From positions 1 through 39,675 of the forward strand of contig JABDAW010000008.1 in the NCBI GenBank assembly GCA_013288905.1: 39,675 bases of DNA. The letters are read 5' to 3'. The number at the start of each line of letters is the position of its first letter. The first letter of the stretch is position 1. The position numbers and the translations under genes were made by a program. This document shows positions 16,594 through 25,506 of this stretch, one piece after another. A model generated the notes under the pieces. The model was given only the letters and a program-made list of their open reading frames with translations, had not been told where the DNA came from and did not search any database. Source of the DNA: Bacteroidota bacterium. GTDB taxonomy: Bacteria > Bacteroidota > Bacteroidia > AKYH767-A > JABDAW01.

Positions 16594-19524
16594 CTACTTT
16601 GCTTTAAGGTTTAATTCAATGATAGTTCCGTGATTTGGTGCGGTGTCTATCGTTAATTGAGCATTCATTTCAGCGGCTCTTTTCTTCATATTATTAAGAC
16701 CATTGCCTGAAGAAGGTTGGGTGGAATCAAAGCCGATTCCATTATCTTGAATCCTCATTTTGATAGAATGATCAGAGCAAGTAGTGTTGATGGAAACCCT
16801 TGTCGCTTCTGAATATTTGACCAAGTTATTGATTGCTTCCTTGAAGATTAAATAAACATTCCTGCGGTCTTGCATAGAGATCTTCTTCTTGTTTAATTGT
16901 TCATCAGATTTGAAGATGAAATCTATTTTCTTTGCATTCAAAAGGTTGTAGGATAGGGATTTCATTCGGAAAATAATCTTCTCGAAACTGTCATTCTTTG
17001 GGTTAATAGACCAGACTATGTCACTCATCACTTCAATGACCTGACGCGAGCTTTCACCTATCATTTCAAGGGCTTCATCTCGCTGGTTTGAATCCTTTCT
17101 TGCCACTTCACTGAATATGGAAATGCTGTTTAATGTCGAACCAATATCATCATGCAGATTACTTGCTATCTTGTTTCTTATTTCCTGTAATTGAATGACC
17201 TGATTAAGGCGGATTCTATAGATAGCATAGACAATAGAACTTATAAATAGTACTATAAATAATTTGAACCACCATGTGGAATAAAAGGGTGCCGTGATAG
17301 TGAATTCAAAGGACGCTGTTTCCCTGCTCCATTCGGAATTTGGCTTCTTTGAACGGATGGATAGATTATATTTTCCAGGAGAAAGATTAGCAAATAACAG
17401 ATGTGAATTTGTTCCTGTTTTAATCCATGATGAATCCTTTCCTTCATACTTATATTCGTATTGAATATTGTTACTATTTCCCAAAGTTATAGCTTTAAAA
17501 TCTATGGAAATATCATTTTGATTATAGGGTAATACAGGATCAATCGGAAGATGATAAAAGTTACTGAAAGCCTTGCTATACCTGCCCCAATTGCTATTGG
17601 AATTAAACAAGGAAACGGTTTCAATATGGATGATGGGAGGGATTGTATCTTCAATTATTTTATTGGTCGGAATATGTGCAAGGTATTCATCTGTTCCATA
17701 CCAAATGTCGTTGTTATTATCAGTGAGAAGATTGGCATAATAATAGGATTTATTGTTGAAGCCTTGTTGCTCGCCATACTTATTTATGGTATAGGTTTCT
17801 TTATCATTTTCTTTATGGAAGGTTATGTGGGCAAGCCCGGCAATCGTGGAAATCCGTAAAGAATTTTTATTATCAGAAGTCAGATTAAAAACAATATCGC
17901 TCGGCAAACCTTCCTTGGTTGTGATGTGATAATCGAGGACATATTTGTTATCATTTGTTCTGTGGTATTTATAGATGCCTTTGCCATTTGTTGCTATGTA
18001 TAATGACGAATTATCAAGCCATTGAATGGTTAGGAAGATGCTGTCAATGCCAAGCTGGGCGTTCATTCTGGTGTATTCACCTTTATTATTCTTCATAAAG
18101 ATTTTACCTTTCATGGTGGAGCACCAAAGCATTCCTAATGAGTCAAGAGAGAATGAGGTTATCTTATCTCCAAAGAAATTCGGGATGGAATCTACCGTGA
18201 ATTTATCATCTTTAATCTTTGTTATTCCATAAGGATTGCCGGCATAGATGGTATTGTTTGATGAATCAAATAGCATGGGGCTGGAACCCGGATGCAGCTT
18301 CCATTTTGCACTCATATCTTCTGCTTTATTCCCAATAATTCTGATAAGATTATTATCATTCGTGAAGAGCCAAAGATTCTTTTTATTGTCCATACAGAAT
18401 CCTTGTACCCAGTCATCAATTAATTCATTAGAAGCCTTGTCTAATACATCTTTTGAGTCAATGAATTTACCATTCTGATACTTTGTAAAGCCTCCTTTTG
18501 TATGACCGAAGTAAAGCGTGCCTTCCTTGTCTTTAAAGGAAGAACGGATGTCATACTTATTGAAGGTTCTTGTTTCATCAGGATAGAAATCTATGTATGA
18601 AGGACTTAATTTCAGCAAGCCATCAGAGGTCGTTGCCCAAATATTTCCTTCATAGTCTTCTGCGAATTTATTGATTTGATAGAGCTTCAATTCTTTAGGA
18701 TTTATCTGTTCATATTTATCACCGATGAATACATAGATACCATTATCAATCGTCCCGACCCACAGGTGTTTCCGGCTATCTATGAATTCAAAAAAGATAT
18801 TCTTGTCTTTTAGAATATCATCATGGAATAATTCAAAACGATTGCCTTTATAAACATACAAATGATTAAGGGTGCTCGTGAAGATTTGCCCATTTGTTTT
18901 TGTCAAAGTCTTGAATCTTTCATCAGCATTCTTACAGCGGATGATTGTTTCGAAATACCCGTCTTTATTGACCTTGATGATGCTATCCAAGCAATTAATC
19001 ATCATGAAACCATCCTCTAATTCCTCGGCATAATTGTAGAGCATATCAGGATGGTCTGGGAAGAGATTCATGCGCTTCCATAAGCCATTATTCAATTCAT
19101 AAATTCCTTTGAAAGTAACGAAGCGAATACGTCCTTCTTTGCTTTGAAAGATTGCATTGATGTTGATTTGAGCTGGAGGATTCTCTATCGGATATTGCTT
19201 GAAATCAAGACCATCAAAACAGGTAACATTATTCTTGGAAGGAAACCAAATTCTTCCCAAAGAATCTTCAATAAAATTATTCCCGCCAGAGTATTGCGGC
19301 AGCCCGTCATTCATTCCATAATTCTTAAAAGTGCTGCCATCAAAACGGCTCAATCCGCCATAAGAACTTACCCAAATATAGCCGCGGGAATCGGCAATTA
19401 TCGAGGATACGTCAAGCCCGGGCAGCCCGTCTTTCATGGTGTATAATTTATAGTTGAAATGTTGGGCAATAGCAAGACTTGACATCAAAATAATGCTTGA
19501 AAGAAGGACGATCTTTTTGAACAT
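16594..19524 (-). CDS. Sensor histidine kinase with reg_prop beta-propeller and Y_Y_Y periplasmic domain
   Basis: Signal peptide, repeated W-x-(S/T)-x-x-G-L propeller motifs, Y_Y_Y-like domain, TM, HisKA_3-type NLHDDIGSTLNSI and ATPase NGIGFD / GNGLNNMKKRA; 3 nt upstream of the RR gene. Confidence 0.95.
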   Translation of the reverse strand: MFKKIVLLSSIILMSSLAIAQHFNYKLYTMKDGLPGLDVSSIIADSRGYIWVSSYGGLSRFDGSTFKNYGMNDGLPQYSGGNNFIEDSLGRIWFPSKNNVTCFDGLDFKQYPIENPPAQININAIFQSKEGRIRFVTFKGIYELNNGLWKRMNLFPDHPDMLYNYAEELEDGFMMINCLDSIIKVNKDGYFETIIRCKNADERFKTLTKTNGQIFTSTLNHLYVYKGNRFELFHDDILKDKNIFFEFIDSRKHLWVGTIDNGIYVFIGDKYEQINPKELKLYQINKFAEDYEGNIWATTSDGLLKLSPSYIDFYPDETRTFNKYDIRSSFKDKEGTLYFGHTKGGFTKYQNGKFIDSKDVLDKASNELIDDWVQGFCMDNKKNLWLFTNDNNLIRIIGNKAEDMSAKWKLHPGSSPMLFDSSNNTIYAGNPYGITKIKDDKFTVDSIPNFFGDKITSFSLDSLGMLWCSTMKGKIFMKNNKGEYTRMNAQLGIDSIFLTIQWLDNSSLYIATNGKGIYKYHRTNDNKYVLDYHITTKEGLPSDIVFNLTSDNKNSLRISTIAGLAHITFHKENDKETYTINKYGEQQGFNNKSYYYANLLTDNNNDIWYGTDEYLAHIPTNKIIEDTIPPIIHIETVSLFNSNSNWGRYSKAFSNFYHLPIDPVLPYNQNDISIDFKAITLGNSNNIQYEYKYEGKDSSWIKTGTNSHLLFANLSPGKYNLSIRSKKPNSEWSRETASFEFTITAPFYSTWWFKLFIVLFISSIVYAIYRIRLNQVIQLQEIRNKIASNLHDDIGSTLNSISIFSEVARKDSNQRDEALEMIGESSRQVIEVMSDIVWSINPKNDSFEKIIFRMKSLSYNLLNAKKIDFIFKSDEQLNKKKISMQDRRNVYLIFKEAINNLVKYSEATRVSINTTCSDHSIKMRIQDNGIGFDSTQPSSGNGLNNMKKRAAEMNAQLTIDTAPNHGTIIELNLKAK

Positions 19525-19557
19525 TTTATTGCCTTAATTTTCTTTTAAATTCGAGGG

Positions 19558-19566
19558 GCAAAGATA
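19558..19566 (-). promoter_or_regulatory. Bacteroidota -7 element for the histidine kinase operon
   Basis: Reverse complement TATCTTTGC about 35 nt upstream of the ATG. Confidence 0.6.
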
Positions 19567-19718
19567 CCTTATATATAGTATCCATAAAATCACTTAAACA
19601 GGTGAAATATTCAGGAACTATTTCCTAATATCACGAATATTGGTGATTAATAAATATTACGTTGTTCTTGAGGGATAATGCATTCCTCGGTTATGGGTTA
19701 AACCTGTTGATTCTATTT

Positions 19719-19843
19719 TTTTTAACCTTAGTAGAAAATTGAAGTCATGAGAGACTAAAGAACCTTATTACCTTATTTTATTCTTTATAATAAGGTAATA
19801 AGGTTGAATTTATCTTTGTTTTGTTTTCTACTAAGGTTAAAAA
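19719..19843. repeat. Nested double inverted repeat
   Basis: Outer 20-bp perfect arms TTTTTAACCTTAGTAGAAAA (19719-19738) / 19824-19843; inner 17-bp perfect arms AACCTTATTACCTTATT (19761-19777) / 19789-19805. Confidence 0.85.
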
Positions 19844-19898
19844 CAAATCAATAGTTTTATACCATGACCCCTTCGTCAAATTTAATTAGCAATGACCT

Positions 19899-20562
19899 GA
19901 TGGCAGAAAAAGCTGTCAGGATGGCAGAAAAATTCGACAGTATCAAGGAAAAACAGGCTTCAAATTACCATTTTCTATGGTTATTCTATTAAATAGAAGA
20001 ATCTTTAAAAATCATATTTTAGACTATTACGCACATTATCAGTGCATTCCAAGAAAAGTCATCGTCTTAAAAACAAAACTTGTCGTCTTTTTCCCAAAAC
20101 TTCCCGAAGTTTTCCCAAAACTTCCCGAAGTTTTCCCAAAACCTCCCGAGGTTTTCCCAAAACTTCCCGAGGTTTTCCCAAAACTTCCCGAGGTTTTCCC
20201 AAAACTTCCCGAGGTTTTCCCAAAACTTCCCGAGGTTTTGGTAAAACTTCCCGAGGTTTTGGTAAAACTTCCCGAGGTTTTGGTAAAACTTCCCGAGGTT
20301 TTGGTAAAACTTCCCGAGGTTTTGGTAAAACTTCGGGAAGTTTTGTTTTTAAGACGATGAGTTGATTCCAAATGACGACAAGAAAACTTTAATGGATGAA
20401 TGGTTGATTCCAAATGACGACAAGAGATCTTTGAAAGACGACAAGATGATTCCATAAGACGACAAGATAAAGAATAATGATGAACCTTTTATTCCAAATG
20501 ACGTTGCTTTAAATGATAATGATAGTGCTTTTGGTTTTTATGATGAATCATTCCAAATTTAT
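19899..20562. repeat. 21-bp period array 2 (composite), including a 12-unit core at 20091-20342
   Basis: Core: 7 units TTCCCAAAACTTCCCGAGGTT then 5 units TTGGTAAAACTTCCCGAGGTT; left flank GATGGCAGAAAAAGCTGTCAG/GATGGCAGAAAAATTCGACAG etc.; right flank GACGACAAG/GACGATGAG units at 20353, 20374, 20395, 20416, 20437, 20458, 20479, 20500, 20521, 20542. Confidence 0.9.
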
Positions 20563-20697
20563 CATCACCAAAACAGGTGAGATGATCTGTAATTAAAGAA
20601 TTATTTCACGAGTTTTGGTGATTGACAGGAATGTTTTATTCACCGTACTTTGCAGTGTGATTTATTCGAAATATTTCGAGAAAAAAAGCATGATAAA

Positions 20698-23139
20698 ATG
20701 ATTGCAATAAAGAAGATATTCCTGATACTTATGATGCTATTATATGGTATCATTGGCAACGCCCAGAATGTTGGTATCAATTCCTCTGGTGCCATGCCGA
20801 ATGCCTCGGCAATGCTGGATATTGCATCATCTAATACCGGTCTTTTGATTCCAAGAGTTGCTTTATCTGCCACTAATTCCAATGCCCCGATTGGCAGTGG
20901 AATCGTTACGAGCTTATTGGTGTATAATACCGCCACAAACGGCACCAGTCCTGACAATGTGGTGCCTGGTTTCTATTATTGGAATGGTACATCGTGGATT
21001 TGTTTGAGTGGTTTCAGCGGCGGCAATAGTTGGTCATTGACGGGCAATTCAGGAACTACCGCAGGCACTGATTTTATTGGCACTACCGATGCTCAACCCC
21101 TGGAAATAAAGGTGAATAATACAATTTCAGGTTACATTGATTATAGCAGTTCTTTAGGTAATACTTGTTTCGGTTATCAGGCATTAAATACTAATTCCGG
21201 CTTGTATAATACGGCATTCGGATACCAGGCACTCAACTCTGCTTCGTCTGGTTTTAATACCGCTGTCGGTTATCAAGCATTACAAAACCCAAGTTCATCA
21301 GGTGAGAATACAGCGGTTGGTGCCAATGCTTTGCAATACAATACAAATGGAACTGAAAATACTGCGATTGGCATAGGGGCGTTGGAAAATAACACTACTG
21401 GTAAGTGGAATACTGCATGCGGTGGTGCTGCTTTGATCCATAATACGACAGGAATCAGAAATACAGCTATAGGGGAAGCGGCTCTTCTTCAGAATTCTAC
21501 TGCTGGGTTTAATACTGCTGTTGGCAATGATGCATTAGGAACTCAATCTTATACAAACGGAAATACAGCTTGGGCAACAGATAATGTTGCGATAGGTACT
21601 TTTACACTTTCTAATAACCAACCTACTACAGCAACAAATGGTTATCAGAATACTGCAGTAGGTGATTATGCTCTATATTCCAATACCACAGGTAGCGGGA
21701 ATGTTTCAGTCGGATACAATACCGGGTATAATAACAATGCGGATAATAATATCTATATGGGTTATCAGGCAGGGTATTCAACAAATTCAGGGACGCCGAA
21801 TATTTTTATAGGATATGAAACCGGATATACAAATACCAATGGAACAAATAATAATTTTATGGGATACAAGACGGGCTATTACAACCTCTCCGGTCAGTAT
21901 AACATCAGCATTGGCGATTATGCAGGTTACCTCAATTCTTCCGGTACTGCCAATGTTTCGATAGGGGCATACGCGGGATATTTAAATAGCTCTTCTGATA
22001 ATGTTTTTGTAGGTCATAGTTCGGGGTTTAATAATACAGGTTCTGCCAATACATTTGTCGGTTATCAATCAGGGCTCGACAATACAAGCGGTTATAATAA
22101 TTGTTACATAGGATTCAGGGCAGGTTTTTCAAATGTCATAGGACTTTTCAATACTTTTATCGGCGATTCGGCAGGATATAACAATACGGTTTCTTATAAT
22201 ACTTTTGTTGGAGGTGAATCAGGATATGCCAATACTACCGGAACAAATAATTCCTTCCTGGGATTCCAATCCGGAGAGAATAATTCTACAGGAGCTCAAA
22301 ATTCTTTCACAGGAGTTTATTCAGGACAGGCGAATACGATCGGTTCATTTAATACCTTTACGGGGTACCAATGCGGTGCCAAAAATACAAGCGGTGGTTA
22401 TAACTGTTCTTATGGAGTTGCAGCCTTTTATAATGATACTTCCGGCACTGATAATACTTCCATGGGATACGATGCTCTTAATGCCAATATATCAGGCTCA
22501 AACAATGTGGCATTAGGCATGAATGCTGTTGTTTCAAACACTACAGGGTCCTTCAATACCGGCATCGGATATAATGCCTATTTCGGTGGTACTAATCTTT
22601 CTAATACATCTTGCTTCGGATACAATTCAGGAGGCATAAGTAATGTTAGCAACCGTATTGAAATAGGTAATACCAGCAACTCTTGGATAGGTGGCGAGGT
22701 TTCATGGGCTACCTTTAGCGATGGACGAATAAAGGATAATATTTCAGAGAATGTGAAGGGTCTTGAATTCATTAAAAGATTGCGACCTGTTACTTATACC
22801 TACAACATTCACAAGGAAAATTCCTTGATAGATAAATATAAGAATGATTCTATTGAATGGAATGGGAAATATGATATTGAGAAGATACGTTTTAGTGGCT
22901 TCATTGCGCAGGAAGTAGAGAAGGCAACTCAAGAATCCGGCTATGATTTCAGTGGTCTTGTCAAGCCTGTTAATGCTAATGAATTATATTCCCTTCGATA
23001 CTCCGATTTTGTTGTTCCATTAGTAAAAGGAATGCAGGAACAGCAGCAAACCATTGATGAATTGAAGAAGGCAATGGAAGAATTGAGGAAACAGAATCAA
23101 GAATTGCTAAGAAAGATGGAGGCACTGGAAAAGAAGTAG
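20698..23139 (+). CDS. Secreted fibre/adhesin-like protein with NTAFGYQAL-type repeats and C-terminal endosialidase-chaperone (Peptidase_S74) domain
   Basis: Signal peptide MIAIKKIFLILMMLLYGIIGNAQ; many NTAxGYxAL / NxFxGYxSG repeats; C-terminal SDGRIKDNISENVKGLEFIKRLRPVTYTYN...GFIAQEVEKA and coiled coil. Confidence 0.92.
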   Translation: MIAIKKIFLILMMLLYGIIGNAQNVGINSSGAMPNASAMLDIASSNTGLLIPRVALSATNSNAPIGSGIVTSLLVYNTATNGTSPDNVVPGFYYWNGTSWICLSGFSGGNSWSLTGNSGTTAGTDFIGTTDAQPLEIKVNNTISGYIDYSSSLGNTCFGYQALNTNSGLYNTAFGYQALNSASSGFNTAVGYQALQNPSSSGENTAVGANALQYNTNGTENTAIGIGALENNTTGKWNTACGGAALIHNTTGIRNTAIGEAALLQNSTAGFNTAVGNDALGTQSYTNGNTAWATDNVAIGTFTLSNNQPTTATNGYQNTAVGDYALYSNTTGSGNVSVGYNTGYNNNADNNIYMGYQAGYSTNSGTPNIFIGYETGYTNTNGTNNNFMGYKTGYYNLSGQYNISIGDYAGYLNSSGTANVSIGAYAGYLNSSSDNVFVGHSSGFNNTGSANTFVGYQSGLDNTSGYNNCYIGFRAGFSNVIGLFNTFIGDSAGYNNTVSYNTFVGGESGYANTTGTNNSFLGFQSGENNSTGAQNSFTGVYSGQANTIGSFNTFTGYQCGAKNTSGGYNCSYGVAAFYNDTSGTDNTSMGYDALNANISGSNNVALGMNAVVSNTTGSFNTGIGYNAYFGGTNLSNTSCFGYNSGGISNVSNRIEIGNTSNSWIGGEVSWATFSDGRIKDNISENVKGLEFIKRLRPVTYTYNIHKENSLIDKYKNDSIEWNGKYDIEKIRFSGFIAQEVEKATQESGYDFSGLVKPVNANELYSLRYSDFVVPLVKGMQEQQQTIDELKKAMEELRKQNQELLRKMEALEKK

Positions 23140-23242
23140 GGTTAAGAGCGTATTTGCTTCAGGTATTCTTGAAATGTAATGTTCAAAAAGTTGAAGGGAT
23201 GTACAATAAGATTGAATAGAAATTGTATAGCTTAATTTTATG

Positions 23243-23251
23243 TATCTTTGC
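23243..23251 (+). promoter_or_regulatory. Bacteroidota -7 element
   Basis: TATCTTTGC upstream of the alpha/beta hydrolase gene. Confidence 0.5.
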
Positions 23252-23374
23252 GATACTAAATTAATGACTAATCACTGCAATGAATTCAGTAATCAATTAT
23301 ATAAAATCATTCTTGTTTCATTCCTTTTCGGAGGAGTTGTTTATCAACATAAATTATAACAAATAAGTATTGCT

Positions 23375-24175
23375 ATGGTCAATCATGTCTTGTATCTTAA
23401 TCACAAAATTTCCTTTTCCGATGAGGGTGAAGGGAAAGTAATTGTCTTGATTCACGGGTTCCTGGAGTCGCGGGAAATCTGGTTGAATTATATAGAAATT
23501 CTCTCCAAAAAATATCGTGTCATTGCGATAGACTTGCCGGGGCACGGGCGTTCTGATGTGTTTTATAAAATACATTCTATGGAGATGATGGCGAAGGCTG
23601 TGAAGCATGTTTTGGATGTTTTGGAGATCAAGAAATGTGTGATGGCGGGGCATTCGATGGGGGGCTATGTTACGCTGGCTTTTGCAGAATTATTTGCTCG
23701 ACAATTGAAGGGCGTGGCGATGATTAATTCTTCGACCTTGGCTGATTCCATAGAGAAGAAAAAGGACAGGCTTCGGGCTGTGGAATTGATCCAGAATGAC
23801 CGATTGAATTATATTACTGAATTAATCAATAAACTATTCGCACAGGAGAATCTGAAGAAGTTTAAAAAAGAAGGTGACGAACTGAAAAGGATTGCAAGAA
23901 ATACCAGGAAAGACGGGGCGACTGCTGCATTGTTAGGGATGAGAGAAAGGCATGATCGGACTACTATTCTGCAACAAATTAAAGTACCTTTTTTCTTTGT
24001 GTATGGTATGAAGGATATTGTTGTTTCATTCGAAAAAAATCTCCCGCTTGCTATGCTTCCAAAGAAAAACTACATCAGTATTTCGGAGCACTCCGGGCAT
24101 CTTTCTTTTATTGAGGATAGAGAAACGACGCTTATTAAATTCAAAGAGTTTCTAAAGATTTGTTACAAGAAATGA
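23375..24175 (+). CDS. Alpha/beta hydrolase
   Basis: LIHGFLESREIW, IDLPGHGRSD, AGHSMGGYVTLAFAE nucleophile elbow, EHSGHLSFIE. Confidence 0.95.
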   Translation: MVNHVLYLNHKISFSDEGEGKVIVLIHGFLESREIWLNYIEILSKKYRVIAIDLPGHGRSDVFYKIHSMEMMAKAVKHVLDVLEIKKCVMAGHSMGGYVTLAFAELFARQLKGVAMINSSTLADSIEKKKDRLRAVELIQNDRLNYITELINKLFAQENLKKFKKEGDELKRIARNTRKDGATAALLGMRERHDRTTILQQIKVPFFFVYGMKDIVVSFEKNLPLAMLPKKNYISISEHSGHLSFIEDRETTLIKFKEFLKICYKK

Positions 24176-24885
24176 AGAGAATAGTTGTCTTTACAGGATC
24201 GGGAGTGAGTGCTGAAAGTGGTATAAAGACCTTTCGTGACAGTGGTGGTTTATGGGAGGAATACAGAATAGAAGATGTTGCGACTCCTCAAGCCTGGCAG
24301 CGCGACCAAGCTCTTGTTCTTGACTTTTATAATCAAAGAAGACGGCAGGTTTTGGATGCCAAGCCCAATGCCGCTCACGTCGCCATTGCTGAATTACAAA
24401 AGAAATATGATGTGCAAGTCATCACCCAGAACATTGATGATCTTCATGAACGTGCAGGCTCCAAGAATGTATTGCATCTGCATGGAGAGATTCGCAAAAG
24501 CCGTAGCACCCTTAATCCATCGTTGGTTTACGATGTTGAAGGAACCGAACTAATCATCGGAGAGAAATGTACGCTTGGTTCCCAGCTTCGCCCGCATATC
24601 GTATGGTTTGGTGAGCAGGTGCCGATGATGGATGCTGCAGTTTCATTGACAGAAACCGCTGACATATTTATCGTCATCGGTACTTCATTACAAGTTTATC
24701 CTGCGGCAGGTTTGATCAGCCATGCGCCATACAATGCTGTGATGTATTTGATTGACCCTAATGCAGCTAAAATTCCTTATCTTCCAAATATTACAATCAT
24801 CAAAGAGCTTGCTGGAACTGGTGTTCCGGCATTGGTTGGTGAACTGTTGAAGAATTCAAAAGGAAAAAAAGGTATAGGGAAATAG
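24172..24885 (+). CDS. cobB: Sir2-family NAD-dependent deacylase
   Basis: TGSGVSAESGIKTFRDSGGLWE, TQNIDDLHERAG, HLHGE, LRPHIVWFGE, GTSLQVYPAA; ATG at 24172 overlaps the upstream stop (ATGA). Confidence 0.95.
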   Translation: MKRIVVFTGSGVSAESGIKTFRDSGGLWEEYRIEDVATPQAWQRDQALVLDFYNQRRRQVLDAKPNAAHVAIAELQKKYDVQVITQNIDDLHERAGSKNVLHLHGEIRKSRSTLNPSLVYDVEGTELIIGEKCTLGSQLRPHIVWFGEQVPMMDAAVSLTETADIFIVIGTSLQVYPAAGLISHAPYNAVMYLIDPNAAKIPYLPNITIIKELAGTGVPALVGELLKNSKGKKGIGK

Positions 24886-24943
24886 GGTATAGGGAAATAA
24901 AGAGAAAATAAATTAGTTATAATTCACAATAAATAAAATCAAA

Positions 24944-25498
24944 ATGTTATTAATTCAAGCAGTAATCTTAGCCCTGATATTTTGCCTTATCAGACCATAC
25001 AACAAAGGGTTGTTCAACACGCGGAAGTGGATTGCAAAAATCAGAGAACCAAAGGGCACATTAGATAATGAAGAAACCAACATTACATTATTACAAAAGG
25101 ATGTAAAAATAATGAGTATAGACCTGGTCTTAAAGCCCACCATGAACACCGTTTTTTTATTGGCAGGAATCATCATGGGGTTCCTATATAAATGGTGGGG
25201 AGGGTTGCTGGTCATCGCCATTACCAGGCTTCTCAAGGAAGTTACGATATTATATCTCACCCCTTCCTTAGCCTATTATCTGAAGCGAAACAGAAGAATT
25301 GTCATGAAGAAAATAGAAGGCTTTAAAGAGGATGACGAAGATGAGCTGGAGGAGTATAAAAAGTATCTTGCTGACCTTGAAAAAATCCTTGTCATCTACA
25401 AAGACAGTAAATTGAAACCGCCCGATTCCCGCGAACTACGAGACATTCCGTATGGTGATATTAATTATTTCATCAACAACTATGAGCTGGCGAAATAA
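24944..25498 (+). CDS. Hypothetical membrane-associated protein
   Basis: 184-aa ORF with N-terminal and central hydrophobic segments and a charged C-terminus. Confidence 0.75.
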   Translation: MLLIQAVILALIFCLIRPYNKGLFNTRKWIAKIREPKGTLDNEETNITLLQKDVKIMSIDLVLKPTMNTVFLLAGIIMGFLYKWWGGLLVIAITRLLKEVTILYLTPSLAYYLKRNRRIVMKKIEGFKEDDEDELEEYKKYLADLEKILVIYKDSKLKPPDSRELRDIPYGDINYFINNYELAK

Positions 25499-25506
25499 AC
25501 AGTTCG

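Noticed and set aside
13593-19524. Novel signalling system in the TPR/RR/HK block
   Set aside because: The reg_prop/Y_Y_Y histidine kinase with a NarL-type regulator is a common Bacteroidota arrangement, and the TPR protein has its own promoter.
19977-20455. Three overlapping ORFs (FPKLPEV / KTSRGFP / TSGSFGK heptad repeats) on both strands
   Set aside because: The 21-bp unit is divisible by three and stop-free in several frames, so long ORFs on both strands are automatic; no promoter or flanking domain supports coding, and the flanks are structured repeats.
20698-23139. Prophage tail fibre module
   Set aside because: No terminase, portal, capsid, tape-measure or integrase genes in the window; the protein carries a secretion signal.
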